NCBI RefSeq assembly: GCF_022699665.1
Contig: NZ_JALDNB010000003.1
Location: 248,001-312,000 of the forward strand
Direction of reading: 5' to 3'
Source: Chryseobacterium aahli
GTDB lineage: Bacteria; Bacteroidota; Bacteroidia; Flavobacteriales; Weeksellaceae
DNA: 64,000 nt
This document shows, in pieces, positions 24,592 through 33,811 of the stretch. Position 1 is the first letter of the stretch, and each line of letters begins with the position of its first letter. The position numbers and the translations under genes are program-made. The notes under the pieces are model-generated. The model saw nothing but the letters and a program-made list of their open reading frames with translations, did not search any database and was not told where the DNA came from.

Positions 24592-26622
24592 ATGACCAAA
24601 ATTTATTTTTTAGCTCTCACTTTTTGCGGTTCATTAGTCTTTTCTCAAAAACGAGATTCGGCGACGTTAATCTCCGAAGTACGAATTGATGCGTACAAAA
24701 AACCGACGTCTTTCATCACTTCTACAAAATCAGTTTCTGTAGTTTCTGAAAACTTATTAAATCAGAATCCACCCGAAAGGTTATTAGAATCCGTCAATCA
24801 GATCTCAGGAGCGAGAATGGAAGAACGTTCACCGGGAAGTTACAGAATTTCGTTGCGTGGAAGCACTTTGAGATCGCCTTTTGGAGTGCGGAATGTAAAA
24901 GTCTATCTCGATGATTTTATTTTGTCTGATGCATCTGGAAATACCTATTTTAATCTTATTTCTCCTGAATTGATCAACAGAATGGAAATCTTTAAAGGTC
25001 CTGAAAGCGGCGATTTTGGAGCAGCAACTGGCGGAATGGTTTTGTTGCAGACGCAGAATTCAGAAAAGACTACTGCCAATCTTTCTGTTGGAAGCTATGG
25101 GACTTTTAATGAAAGCGTAAATTTTTCAAAGCAGTTTGGGAAGCACTTTTTTCAGATTTTCCAAAATTATTATCGCACAGATTCTTACCGTGAACAGTCT
25201 GCTGTTGAAAGAAAACAGATATTTATTAAAGACAATTTTCAGTATTCAAAAAATGCTGAACTGAAAGCCATGATTCTTCTTTCAGATATGGATTATCAGA
25301 CTCCGGGCGGATTAACTTTAGAGAAAATGCAGCTTAATAGAAAACTGGCCAGACCAAAGACGGCAACTGTTTCGGGAGCAAAAGAACAAGATGCGGGAAT
25401 CCGTAATAAAATGGTTTTAGCAGGAATTTCTCATGACTTTAAAATTATTCCAAATCTATCGCATTTTGTTTTGGTTCAGGGATCGTATGTCGATTTTGAA
25501 AATCCGTTTATTACCAATTATGAAAACCGTTTTGAGAGTAATTTTGCATTAAGAACTCATCTGAATTATCAGCAAAACTGGGAGAAAGTTTCTGCAGAAT
25601 GGAGATTGGGTTTTGAAGGCGGAACAAACAATATTTTTATTAAAAATTTTGATAATAACAGAGGAGTAGAAGGTGATCCGCAGAATTTTGACAAGCTTAA
25701 AAACAATTCGGGATTCTTTTTCGTTTCCCAGAAATTGAATTTTAATGAAAAACTATCTTCAGATATTTCCTTGAGTTTAAATTCAAATGCTTACGAATGG
25801 GAAAAGCTGTATCCTACGTCTGAAAATGGAAAAACAAAATTTAAAGATCAGTTGCTTCCCAATTTTGGACTGACCTATCTTATCGGAAAAGGTTTCTCGG
25901 TTCGGGGTAAAGTAGGAAAAGGAAATTCGGCACCGACCAATGAAGAAATCCGCTCATCCAATCAGGAATTTAATCTCAATCTTGTTCCCGAGTATGGCTG
26001 GAATAAAGAAATTGGGGTGAGAAAACAGTTCGGAAATATATTGTTTGCAGAAGCCAATTATTTCGATTTCCGAATGAAAGATGCGATTGTGAGAAGACAG
26101 AATGAACGTGGACGGGAATTTTTTGTAAACTCAGGTGAAACTATTCAGAAAGGAATAGAGTTGCTTTTAGAATCTAAAAATTTCAATCTGAAAAATGACT
26201 TTTTAAGCAATGTAAAATTTAGATTTTCAGGAAGTTTCTACAATTTTAAATTTCAAAATTATCAGCAGGGAGAAAATGATTTTTCGGGGAATGATTTAAC
26301 CGGAGTTCCAAAAACGACTATTAACAGTTTATTGAATTTTACTTTCTTTAATAAACTTTCAGTCGATTACTCGCATTTCTATACTTCAAAAATGCCTTTG
26401 AATGATGCAAATACGATTTGGTCAGACTCTAATTTGATCGGGAATATCCAGTTTAGATTTCCTTTTGATATTGAAAACACAAGACTAAATTTATTTCTGC
26501 AAATTCAGAATTTATACAATACCGATTACGTTTTAGGATTTGATATCAACGCTTTTGGAAACCGTTACTATAATCCTGCTGCGAAAAGGAGTTTTGTTTT
26601 GGGTGTGAAGGTTGATTTTTAA
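24592..26622 (+). CDS. TonB-dependent outer-membrane receptor
   Basis: A 676-residue outer-membrane transporter. Signal peptide 1-19 (GSLVFSQ); plug domain about 25-150 with ERLLESVNQISGARMEERSPGSYRISLRGS and PESGDFGAATGGMVLL; then a 22-strand barrel ending in an aromatic residue (VLGVKVDF), the normal signal for barrel insertion. It lacks the N-terminal carboxypeptidase-like domain and SusD partner of polysaccharide systems, so it is more like ferric-siderophore, heme or other small-ligand receptors; the ligand cannot be told. The 294 bases before it are AT-rich; apart from the terminator I see nothing definite. Its stop overlaps the convergent S41 peptidase gene by four bases. Confidence 0.88.
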   Translation: MTKIYFLALTFCGSLVFSQKRDSATLISEVRIDAYKKPTSFITSTKSVSVVSENLLNQNPPERLLESVNQISGARMEERSPGSYRISLRGSTLRSPFGVRNVKVYLDDFILSDASGNTYFNLISPELINRMEIFKGPESGDFGAATGGMVLLQTQNSEKTTANLSVGSYGTFNESVNFSKQFGKHFFQIFQNYYRTDSYREQSAVERKQIFIKDNFQYSKNAELKAMILLSDMDYQTPGGLTLEKMQLNRKLARPKTATVSGAKEQDAGIRNKMVLAGISHDFKIIPNLSHFVLVQGSYVDFENPFITNYENRFESNFALRTHLNYQQNWEKVSAEWRLGFEGGTNNIFIKNFDNNRGVEGDPQNFDKLKNNSGFFFVSQKLNFNEKLSSDISLSLNSNAYEWEKLYPTSENGKTKFKDQLLPNFGLTYLIGKGFSVRGKVGKGNSAPTNEEIRSSNQEFNLNLVPEYGWNKEIGVRKQFGNILFAEANYFDFRMKDAIVRRQNERGREFFVNSGETIQKGIELLLESKNFNLKNDFLSNVKFRFSGSFYNFKFQNYQQGENDFSGNDLTGVPKTTINSLLNFTFFNKLSVDYSHFYTSKMPLNDANTIWSDSNLIGNIQFRFPFDIENTRLNLFLQIQNLYNTDYVLGFDINAFGNRYYNPAAKRSFVLGVKVDF

Positions 26623-27620
26623 TCTTTCTTTTTACCATCAATAAATTCGAATGCCTTTTTCAAATAATCTTCATTGGTTTTTGTTTCGTCAGTGGATTTT
26701 TCGATTTTAATATCGGGAGAAATTCCTTCACCAATTTTAGCATATTCTTTTCCCGTTCTGTCAACAATATTCCCTATGGTAAGCACAAGAAAAGAACCGT
26801 CAGATAATTTGTATTCCTGATTTCCGGATGTTAAACCCTGAGTGTTTGTACCGATAAGATTTGCGTTTTTTTGACCTACAAATGCTGCGGTGATAAATTC
26901 AGCAGAACTTCCAGTAACTTTATTCACCAAGATAGCTATCGGCTTTTTTACGGCTTTTGGCTCTTTCTGTGTCAATTGAAATAACTGAGTTGCCGTAGAA
27001 CCTTCATAAAATCTACCATTTTTATAGTTGTAGTATTCAATCGCTCCCTCAGCATCTTTTGTGCCGACCACATTTTTACTATCCAGAAAAGGAGCAATTG
27101 CAGCATACATCGGATAAAGCATCCCTCCGAAATTACCTCGCAAATCAATAATCCATCCCTTTGGATTGCGTTTTTGTAATTCATTCACTTTTGCGTAAAA
27201 AGTGTTGATATACAAATTCCAATCTCCTTTGTTGAACGAGCCAATATCGGGCAAACTAATGTAGGCATATTTGTTTTCCAGCAATTCGCTTTTAATAACC
27301 GGAAATTCTTGCCCGGTTGCTTTGTACCCTAAAGTGTACGCTCTTACCATTTCTTCAGGATAAAAATTTGAGTGAGAGTCGTTTAAAGAACTTAAAGCAT
27401 TCTTGATACTCGGATAAGTTTCTTTAATAGTTTTAGCTTTTGAAGCTTCTGCTAAGGTCTTATTAAATATATCTTCCCAGTTGAGTTTAGATTTATTGAC
27501 CGATTTATTTTTCATAATCTTTAGTGCTTTGGTGACATACGTCTGAATGCTGTCTGCCTGAGCAAAAGTATGAACTGAACAAAAAGTAGCTAAGAATATG
27601 AAGATGATGAGTTTTTTCAT
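26619..27620 (-). CDS. Exported S41-family serine peptidase
   Basis: Periplasmic carboxyl-terminal-processing-type protease of 333 residues. Signal peptide 1-20 (FCSVHTFAQ); DSHSNFYPEE near 81-90 typical of the family's N-terminal cap; WIIDLRGNFGGML (156-168) is the conserved substrate-cradle strand; KVTGSSAEF (234-242) carries the nucleophile Ser. There is no PDZ domain, so this is the short Tricorn-like or family S41B form. I start at the ATG at 27620, which gives a proper signal peptide and follows a TACATTTG promoter; a longer frame to 27680 would run into the YpdA gene. Confidence 0.85.
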   Translation of the reverse strand: MKKLIIFIFLATFCSVHTFAQADSIQTYVTKALKIMKNKSVNKSKLNWEDIFNKTLAEASKAKTIKETYPSIKNALSSLNDSHSNFYPEEMVRAYTLGYKATGQEFPVIKSELLENKYAYISLPDIGSFNKGDWNLYINTFYAKVNELQKRNPKGWIIDLRGNFGGMLYPMYAAIAPFLDSKNVVGTKDAEGAIEYYNYKNGRFYEGSTATQLFQLTQKEPKAVKKPIAILVNKVTGSSAEFITAAFVGQKNANLIGTNTQGLTSGNQEYKLSDGSFLVLTIGNIVDRTGKEYAKIGEGISPDIKIEKSTDETKTNEDYLKKAFEFIDGKKKD

Positions 27621-27637
27621 GTTGAATATGGAATAGT

Positions 27638-27645
27638 CAAATGTA
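27638..27645 (-). promoter_or_regulatory. Candidate -7 element of S41 peptidase gene
   Basis: TACATTTG on the minus strand, ending 17 bases before the ATG at 27620; no clear -33 TTG. Confidence 0.4.
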
Positions 27646-27663
27646 AGATATTTTGTGATGAGT

Positions 27664-28632
27664 TTATTTCTGGCTAACAAGAATATTTCTCACAATTATT
27701 TCCGCATGAATTCTTGAGTTCTCGATAAACCAAAGATGGGTGTCTTTTCCGCCACAAACCACACCTGCCAAATATAAATTCGGGATATTGGTTTCCATCG
27801 TTTTAGGATCATAAACAGGATTTAAGCATTCTCCCTGAAGATCAATTCCTGAATTTCTCAGAAAATCAAAATCTGGAAGATAACCGGTCATTGCCAACAC
27901 AAAATCATTTTCAATTTCCTGAATTTCGCCATTTTCATCTTTAAAAATCACAGAATTTTCTTTAATTTCTACTAATTCAGAATTAAAATGAGCCGTGATG
28001 TTTCCTTCAGAAATTCTGTTTTCAATATCAGGTTTTACCCAATATTTTACATTCTTAGAAATCTCAGAATGACGGATAATCATTGTCACTTCAGCACCTT
28101 TTCTATATGTTTCTAAAGCAGCATCAACAGAAGAATTGCTTGAGCCAACGACCACGATTTTTTGTTTAGCGTAAGGATAAGGTTCGGTGTAGTAATGTTT
28201 TACTTTTTCTAAATGTTCTCCGGGAATATTCATCAAATTTGGGATGTCGTAGAAACCTGTAGAAATGATGACGTTTTTTGCCAAATATTTTGATTTAGAA
28301 GTTTCAATTTCAAATATTTCTTCTTTTTTAAAGACATTTAAAACCTTTTCATACAAATTGATATTCAGATTTTTCTGTCTCGCAATTCCTTGATAATATT
28401 CTAAAGCATCCTGTCTTCCCGGTTTCGGAGCTGCTGAAATGAAAGGGATTTCAGCGATTTCCAATTTTTCGGCAGTCGAAAAAAATCTCATGTACAAAGG
28501 ATAATTATACAACGAATTAACAATGGTTCCTTTTTCTATGATCAAATAACTGAGGTTGTTTTTCTTTGCCTCCAAGGCGCAATTTAAACCAATGGGTCCG
28601 GCTCCAATAATCAGAATATCTACAATTTCCAT
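27664..28632 (-). CDS. ypdA: YpdA-family FAD/NAD(P)-dependent oxidoreductase (putative bacillithiol disulfide reductase)
   Basis: A 322-residue flavoprotein with an FAD-binding GAGPIG (10-15) at the N-terminus, an NAD(P)-binding GSSNSSVDAA in the middle, TGYLPDFDF and a C-terminal LYLAGVVCGGKDTHLWFIENSRIHA second FAD motif. There is no CxxC redox pair, which distinguishes YpdA from thioredoxin reductase. In Bacillota YpdA reduces bacillithiol disulfide with NADPH; Bacteroidota also make bacillithiol, so the same role is plausible. Cytoplasmic; apparently monocistronic. Confidence 0.85.
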   Translation of the reverse strand: MEIVDILIIGAGPIGLNCALEAKKNNLSYLIIEKGTIVNSLYNYPLYMRFFSTAEKLEIAEIPFISAAPKPGRQDALEYYQGIARQKNLNINLYEKVLNVFKKEEIFEIETSKSKYLAKNVIISTGFYDIPNLMNIPGEHLEKVKHYYTEPYPYAKQKIVVVGSSNSSVDAALETYRKGAEVTMIIRHSEISKNVKYWVKPDIENRISEGNITAHFNSELVEIKENSVIFKDENGEIQEIENDFVLAMTGYLPDFDFLRNSGIDLQGECLNPVYDPKTMETNIPNLYLAGVVCGGKDTHLWFIENSRIHAEIIVRNILVSQK

Positions 28633-28785
28633 ATAACAAATTTACAAAAATAGGTAAAGCAAAAGACCGTGAGATAATGCTAAAAGACTAAAGTTTAAAA
28701 TTGAAACTAAAAAAGCTCAACAAAACACTCTTACTCCCTAACTCAATCGTGGCATTGGTTTTGGACTTTTTGTGAAAATTTTAGA

Positions 28786-29421
28786 ATGAAAAAAGCTTTT
28801 GCCATATTTTCACTTTTATTGGCGTTATCATGTGAAAAAAAACAGGATAAAAATCCGGCGGTTGCCACAGATAATATTAAAAGGTCAAATGAAAGAACCG
28901 ATACCAAACAAGATGCATTATCAACTGAAGTTGCATTGAAAAAAACTAACGATGAGCTTATTCAGGCTTTGAAAGTTGGATATTATGATATTTTCGCAAA
29001 CTACATCCATCCTCAGAAAGGAGTTCGATTTTCTATGTATGCTTTCATCAATAAAAATGAAGACAAACATTTTACAAAAGCTGATTTTGAGAAATATCTT
29101 CCTACAAAAACGGTTTTTACATGGGGATCTAGAGATGGCTCTGGTGAAATTTATAAATCCGCATTAGATAAATATCTTAAAGATTGGGTGTTTAAAAAAG
29201 ACTTTACCAAATCTGAATATTCATTTAACCAATTTCGTGGTGGAGGTAATTCTCTGAATAATTTAAAAGAAATATATCCCAATACCAATTTCACAGAAAA
29301 TTTTATTCCAGGTTCAGAAAAAAACGGTGGAATGGATTGGAATGCTCTCCGTTTTGTCTTTGAAGAATTTGACGGTAAATATTATGTAGTTGCAGTCATC
29401 AACGATGAGTGGACGATATAA
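28786..29421 (+). CDS. Lipoprotein of unknown function (211 aa)
   Basis: A signal peptide with lipobox LALSC (Cys16) is followed by a polar linker (residues 17-55) and a globular domain (60-211) containing ANYIHPQKGVRFSMYAF, TWGSRDGSGEIYKSALDKYL and a C-terminal YYVVAVINDEWTI. The mixed alpha/beta layout, with strongly conserved-looking motifs (HPQKGVRFS, GGMDWNALRF), indicates a real domain, possibly of the NTF2 or SH3-containing type, but I do not recognise it. Envelope-anchored. Transcribed alone; a palindromic repeat follows. Confidence 0.65.
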   Translation: MKKAFAIFSLLLALSCEKKQDKNPAVATDNIKRSNERTDTKQDALSTEVALKKTNDELIQALKVGYYDIFANYIHPQKGVRFSMYAFINKNEDKHFTKADFEKYLPTKTVFTWGSRDGSGEIYKSALDKYLKDWVFKKDFTKSEYSFNQFRGGGNSLNNLKEIYPNTNFTENFIPGSEKNGGMDWNALRFVFEEFDGKYYVVAVINDEWTI

Positions 29422-29423
29422 TA

Positions 29424-29475
29424 TTCCCCTTCTTTGAAGGGGTGGATTCAACGAAGTTGAAGACGGGGTAGTTTA
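29424..29475. repeat. CCCCTTC palindromic intergenic repeat
   Basis: Contains hairpins CCCCTTC-TTT-GAAGGGG (29426-29442) and TTCAAC-GAA-GTTGAA (29447-29461) followed by GACGGGGTAG. Elements with this wording, as I recall, recur between flavobacterial genes. It lies exactly between convergent genes and may also act as a terminator. Confidence 0.55.
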
Positions 29476-30768
29476 CAAAATCTCAGATAATTGTTTCGTT
29501 AAATTTCTTCTTGAAAACTGTTCAATGTTTCCAGGATTTTCTAAAAGATTTCCAGCTTTCCAAAGTTCAAATTTCTCTGAGATAAATTGCTTAATCGTTT
29601 CAAAATCCTGATAACCGAAATGCTTTCCGGCTTTTGTTTCATTTAAAATTTTTGAAACATCCGCGTCATTGGGACCAAACGAAATAATCTGTTTTCCGGT
29701 AGCCAAATATTCAAATATTTTTCCAGGAATAATTCCTTTTGAAGAATCGTTGGGGAAATTGGTAATCAGTAACATAGAAGAATTGGCCATCTCATCAATT
29801 GCTTTATCGTGTGAGAGATATCCGAGATTGTCAATGTGATTTTTTAAGTTTGAATTTTCAATAGAACTTAAAATCTTATCATCAATTCTCCCGACAAATT
29901 TTAATCTGAAATCTTCTGCAAAATCAGCATTGGTTTTAACCAAATCATCAAGCGCCTTCCAAAGGTTCTCAGGATTTCTCAATTGTTCAAGAACGCCTAT
30001 GTAGCTGAGCGTGAATTTTGCTTGAGAATTTGAAGGTTTGAGAGTTTTAGAGTTTGAGGAGTCGCTTTCATCAAAACCGTTTGTAATACACACTGCATTA
30101 GCTCCGTTTTTTCTGAAATTTTCAGCATCGGTATAGCTAGTGGCAAGAGTAATATCTGCATTTCTGAAAACCTCGCTTTCTAATTGACGGTGTTTTTTGT
30201 CAGATTTATTGGTGAGTTTTAGATGTTTGTAGTACGAAATTTCTGTCCATGGATCACGGAAATCTGCAATCCATTTGATATTAGGGAATTTCTTTTTTAA
30301 ATTTAAACCAATCAAATGCAATGAGTGTGGCGGCCCAGAAGTGACAACTACACCAATCTTGTTTATTTTTAAATATTGTTCTAAAAATTTCACAGAAGGA
30401 TTTACCCAAAAAACTCTGGCATCGGGAATGAAAAAGTTTCCACGAACCCAAATCGAAAGTTTAGATTTCCAGCTTTGGTTATTTCCCACATCAAACTGTC
30501 CGGCCTTGAATTTTTTATTGCTTTTATTAAGCTTTTCCGCTAACTGATAAGGTTCCCAGATTTTAGTTTTTATAATTTCTAAATCTTTAGGAACATCTTT
30601 CATTAAACTTTCATCAATCAAAGGATAACTTGGATTTTCCGGGGTGAAGATGATTGGTTTCCAACCAAATTCCGGTAAATATTTTGCAAACTTTAACCAC
30701 CGCTGAACGCCTGGTCCACCTGCAGGCGGCCAGTAGTAGGTGATGATAAGGATTTTTTTTTCCTGCAT
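29473..30768 (-). CDS. Glycosyltransferase family 4 protein
   Basis: A 431-residue GT-B glycosyltransferase. The N-terminal Rossmann domain begins KKILIITYYWPPAGGPGVQRW (a glycine-rich GT4 start) and has VVTSGPPHSLHLIGL; the C-terminal nucleotide-sugar domain has KFTLSYIGVLEQLRNPENL, SMLLITNFPNDSSKGIIPGKIFEYLATGKQI with the conserved Glu region (GKIFEYLA) and PNDADVSKIL. It probably transfers a sugar from a nucleotide donor during surface polysaccharide or glycolipid synthesis. I start at ATG 30768; a further ATG at 30792 lies inside the REP-like repeat. The next gene in the direction of transcription is convergent. Confidence 0.85.
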   Translation of the reverse strand: MQEKKILIITYYWPPAGGPGVQRWLKFAKYLPEFGWKPIIFTPENPSYPLIDESLMKDVPKDLEIIKTKIWEPYQLAEKLNKSNKKFKAGQFDVGNNQSWKSKLSIWVRGNFFIPDARVFWVNPSVKFLEQYLKINKIGVVVTSGPPHSLHLIGLNLKKKFPNIKWIADFRDPWTEISYYKHLKLTNKSDKKHRQLESEVFRNADITLATSYTDAENFRKNGANAVCITNGFDESDSSNSKTLKPSNSQAKFTLSYIGVLEQLRNPENLWKALDDLVKTNADFAEDFRLKFVGRIDDKILSSIENSNLKNHIDNLGYLSHDKAIDEMANSSMLLITNFPNDSSKGIIPGKIFEYLATGKQIISFGPNDADVSKILNETKAGKHFGYQDFETIKQFISEKFELWKAGNLLENPGNIEQFSRRNLTKQLSEIL

Positions 30769-30787
30769 GGGTTTAAAAAATGTTGTT

Positions 30788-30824
30788 GTCATTCTGAATG
30801 AAGCAAAGCGTAATGAAGAATCTC
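30788..30824. repeat. REP-like inverted repeat, left copy (GIY-YIG element)
   Basis: 37 bp beginning GTCATTCTGAATGAAGC and ending GAAGAATCTC; 33 of 37 positions match the reverse complement of 31149-31185. It ends one base before the stop codon of the GIY-YIG gene. Confidence 0.85.
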
Positions 30825-30825
30825 A

Positions 30826-31131
30826 TTAAATTTCATCATTCAAAAATTTCCAAGTAGGATTAAATTCTTTTATTAGGTTGTTTTTTTTAATTCTTGTCCA
30901 ACCTTTTATTTGTTTTTCTCTTTTGATCGCAGTTTCAATGTCACTAAATTGCTCGAAGTAGATTAAATAAAAGCATTTGTATTTAGTGGTGAAATGTTTA
31001 TCAATTGCTTCAGAATTTTGATGCCAGTACAATCTAATTTTTAAGTCATTAGTTACTCCTGTATACAATACCGTTTTTATTTTATTAGTTAAAATATAAA
31101 CGTAGTAATTATGAGTTCCTAAAGTTTTCAT
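30826..31131 (-). CDS. GIY-YIG nuclease family protein (101 aa)
   Basis: A compact single-domain endonuclease fold: NYYVYILTNK (first strand, with YVY in the GIY position), LYTGVTNDLKIRL (YIG equivalent, conserved Arg), a His in YWHQNSEAIDKHFT, and the C-terminal FSDIETAIKREKQIKGWTR containing the conserved Glu that binds the catalytic metal. Length matches the UPF0213/YhbQ-like small GIY-YIG proteins abundant in Bacteroidota. No other domain is present, so DNA target choice must come from the domain itself or a partner. The gene is framed by 37-bp inverted repeats, which suggests that those repeats are its substrate. Confidence 0.85.
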   Translation of the reverse strand: MKTLGTHNYYVYILTNKIKTVLYTGVTNDLKIRLYWHQNSEAIDKHFTTKYKCFYLIYFEQFSDIETAIKREKQIKGWTRIKKNNLIKEFNPTWKFLNDEI

Positions 31132-31148
31132 GTTTTTAAGATATTTTT

Positions 31149-31185
31149 GAGATTCTTCACTTCGCTTTGCTCCGTTCAGAATGAC
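31149..31185. repeat. REP-like inverted repeat, right copy (GIY-YIG element)
   Basis: 37 bp starting GAGATTCTTCACTTCGC and ending CAGAATGAC, inverted relative to 30788-30824 with four mismatches. It lies between the GIY-YIG start codon and the stop of the YfhO gene. Confidence 0.85.
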
Positions 31186-31191
31186 AGAATG

Positions 31192-33732
31192 TTAAATCTT
31201 TTCTTCAATCAAAACTTCTTTCTTTTTGCTTTTATTCAGCCAGAAAATTCCAAAAGCGCTCAGAGTAACAAACAATCCGAAAGATAATAAAGAGATCCAT
31301 TTTCCTGTAGCAATAACTTCCGGTTCAAAAATCATTCTGATGCTGTGTTCTCCGGCAGGAACATGTACTGCACGCAACAAATAATCTGCTTTAATATAGG
31401 GAACTTCTTTTTCGTCAACAAACATTTTCCAGCCATGAGGATAATAAATCTCTGAAAATACAGCTAACTGTGGAGTTTTCGATTGAGATTTAAACTCTAG
31501 TTCGTTGGCTTCATATTTTGTTAAATTAATGGAAGCTGTAGAATCTGCCTGAACCTGTTTTCCGCTCAAATAAGCTTTGTCTGAAACATTGACAACTACA
31601 GTTTTTTTAGAATCGATGTTTCCAAGTGATTTTATTTCTTCATCCGGAGTATTTACAAATTTTACATCAGCAACAAACCATGCATTTCCGTTGGCATTAG
31701 GATTCGGAACAACCTGTGGCTCTTGTGGATTTCCGAAAACCATGTATTTGGTGTTCAGTAAATTCAGGATTCTCGGCGTTTTTATACTGTCTGGATTCGA
31801 AATGTATTCATTCATTAAATCATCATAACGTCTCAGTCTCACTGCGTGATAACCACCGATGGAAGATTTAAAATAAGACGTATTGGTCTCACTCGTTACG
31901 CCCAAAACCTGATTGTAAACTCGGTAATGTTTTTTGTCTTTTTCAGCAATCGTTTCCAAAGTTTTATTGACAGGAATACTTGCCATAATAGACTGTAAAT
32001 TCGGATTATCACCTACTTTTTCGGCTAAATAGTCTGAACCTTCTGTCTGGAAAGGATTTTCAGCAAAGATTTTATCAACGTAATTTTCGTCATTCAGATA
32101 ACGTTTGTTCACTGTCCATAAATCAAATAAACTTACTGCACCGATGATAATCAAAGCAATATTCTGATTCAGTTTTTGTTTTAGACTAAAGAATAAAACA
32201 GCTGCGGTAATTCCAACATAAAGCAATGCTTTAATCGCATCAATTCTGAATAATTTGAATCTTTCATCAGTTAAATAATCTAACAAGAAAGGTGGTAAAT
32301 ATGTTTTCTCGTTATCTGTATGGAAACCTAATAATGCCTTCCCGAAAACGATCAATAGTAAAGTTAAACCTAAAACCCCACCGCTTACATAGGTTAGAAT
32401 TTTCTTTTTGTAATCTTCCTCTAAAGTTGAATCTGTGTAAAATCTGTACAAACCGATGATCGCAACCAATGGGAATAATAGTTCTACCACAACCAAAATC
32501 GAAGATGGTGCTCTGAATTTGCTGTAAAAAGGAACATACTCAATAAATAAATCTGAAAGCGGCATGAAGTTGCTTCCCCAAGCCAAAGGTATCGTCAGAA
32601 TTGTTGCTCCAAGAATCCAGTAGCGGTATTTTTTCCAGGCAAAAAAGAAACCTAATAATGCAAGGAAACAAACGATAGCACCTTGATACGCTGGTCCCGA
32701 AGTTCCAGGTTGGTCTCCCCAATAGGTGATGCTACCAAAACCTTTAGAAATTCTATCGTATTCAGCTTGAGAACTAACGTTGTCCTGTACCAACTGCTGT
32801 ACGTTTTCCATCATTTCTTTTCCTTCAGGCTCCTGACTTCCACCTCCCATCAATCTTGGGATAAAAAGATTTAAAGTTTCAAGTTTACCGTAGCTCCACA
32901 TCAGGATACTTTTTTTATCCATCCCTGTATCTCCGGCGGTGTGGTCTTCGGTGTTTAAAATCTGTTTTCCTCTTACGGTTTCTTTGATGTACTCAGAGTT
33001 GGCCATGATTCTTTGAGAGTTCATCCCAACACCAATGGCTAAAGCACCTGCTATAATTCCTGATGAGATCAGGAAATGTTTCATCGCAGTCTTCTTTACG
33101 ATGGCTCTTATCAATTCAGATAAAAATAAAAATCCAAGTCCTAAAAATAGATAATAGGTCATCTGGGGGTGATTGGCAGCGACCTGCAGTCCGAAGAATA
33201 GGGTAGTGACAATAAAACCGAGGACGTATTTTTTTCTGATATAAACCAATAAAATTCCGGCTAAAAGTGGTGCGAAATATTCGATGGTATTCACTTTTCC
33301 GTTGTGTCCTGCGGCAATGATGATGTAGAAATACGTGGAGAGCCCGAAAAATGTGGCTCCCAAAAGTGCATATTTCCAGTTTCTAACGGCAACCATCCCT
33401 AAAAGGAAAAATCCTGAAAATAAAAGGAATAAATAGTTGACAGGTCTCGGAAGAATATTCAGATAACTGTCCAGTTTTTTGATAATATCACCTTCAAAAC
33501 GGCTTCCCATCTGGTAAGTGGGCATTCCTCCAAACATAGAGTCACTCCAATACGTTTCTTTGTCGTAAGTGTCTCTGTAATCGATGAGTTCTTTTGCTCC
33601 GCCACGATACTGAACGATATCATGCTGGAAAAGCTGCTTGCCCGTAAAAACAGGAGTGGAATATAAAAATGCTAAAACTAAGAATGCGATGATGGAAATC
33701 GCAATATAAATTAAGTTTTTATTTTTCGCCAT
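31192..33732 (-). CDS. YfhO-family membrane protein
   Basis: A large 846-residue polytopic membrane protein with about 12-13 hydrophobic segments, the first at 7-25 (IYIAISIIAFLVLAFLY). The segment FTGKQLFQHDIVQYRGGAKE soon after the first helix and SMFGGMPTYQMGS are typical of YfhO proteins, a GT-C type family acting on lipid-linked sugars outside the membrane (B. subtilis YfhO glycosylates lipoteichoic acid). A long extracytoplasmic C-terminal domain (about 540-815) ends with one last helix and a Lys/Glu-rich tail. In Bacteroidota such proteins probably modify surface glycans; the exact reaction is unknown. Transcribed from 33732 without close upstream partner. Confidence 0.8.
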   Translation of the reverse strand: MAKNKNLIYIAISIIAFLVLAFLYSTPVFTGKQLFQHDIVQYRGGAKELIDYRDTYDKETYWSDSMFGGMPTYQMGSRFEGDIIKKLDSYLNILPRPVNYLFLLFSGFFLLGMVAVRNWKYALLGATFFGLSTYFYIIIAAGHNGKVNTIEYFAPLLAGILLVYIRKKYVLGFIVTTLFFGLQVAANHPQMTYYLFLGLGFLFLSELIRAIVKKTAMKHFLISSGIIAGALAIGVGMNSQRIMANSEYIKETVRGKQILNTEDHTAGDTGMDKKSILMWSYGKLETLNLFIPRLMGGGSQEPEGKEMMENVQQLVQDNVSSQAEYDRISKGFGSITYWGDQPGTSGPAYQGAIVCFLALLGFFFAWKKYRYWILGATILTIPLAWGSNFMPLSDLFIEYVPFYSKFRAPSSILVVVELLFPLVAIIGLYRFYTDSTLEEDYKKKILTYVSGGVLGLTLLLIVFGKALLGFHTDNEKTYLPPFLLDYLTDERFKLFRIDAIKALLYVGITAAVLFFSLKQKLNQNIALIIIGAVSLFDLWTVNKRYLNDENYVDKIFAENPFQTEGSDYLAEKVGDNPNLQSIMASIPVNKTLETIAEKDKKHYRVYNQVLGVTSETNTSYFKSSIGGYHAVRLRRYDDLMNEYISNPDSIKTPRILNLLNTKYMVFGNPQEPQVVPNPNANGNAWFVADVKFVNTPDEEIKSLGNIDSKKTVVVNVSDKAYLSGKQVQADSTASINLTKYEANELEFKSQSKTPQLAVFSEIYYPHGWKMFVDEKEVPYIKADYLLRAVHVPAGEHSIRMIFEPEVIATGKWISLLSFGLFVTLSAFGIFWLNKSKKKEVLIEEKI

Positions 33733-33811
33733 TTTGGTTATTAAGTTGATATTTAATTGAGAAGTTCTGATTTTTTAAGAATCAGTCATTTAGATTCGTT
33801 TTGTTTCTAAC

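Larger units (their letters stand above)
30788..31185. mobile_element. Putative GIY-YIG/REP unit (398 bp)
   Basis: Two 37-bp inverted repeats (30788-30824 and 31149-31185) tightly frame one short GIY-YIG nuclease gene: the left repeat is one base from its stop, the right is 17 bases from its start. The unit sits between unrelated genes (GT4 glycosyltransferase and YfhO). A related solo repeat lies at 4314. The arrangement parallels REP/REPIN elements with their RAYT transposase. Mobility is inference; no target-site duplication was established. Confidence 0.5.

Noticed and set aside
27621..27680. N-terminal extension of the S41 peptidase
   Set aside because: It lies over the 3' end of the YpdA gene and includes a promoter; ATG 27620 gives a proper signal peptide.
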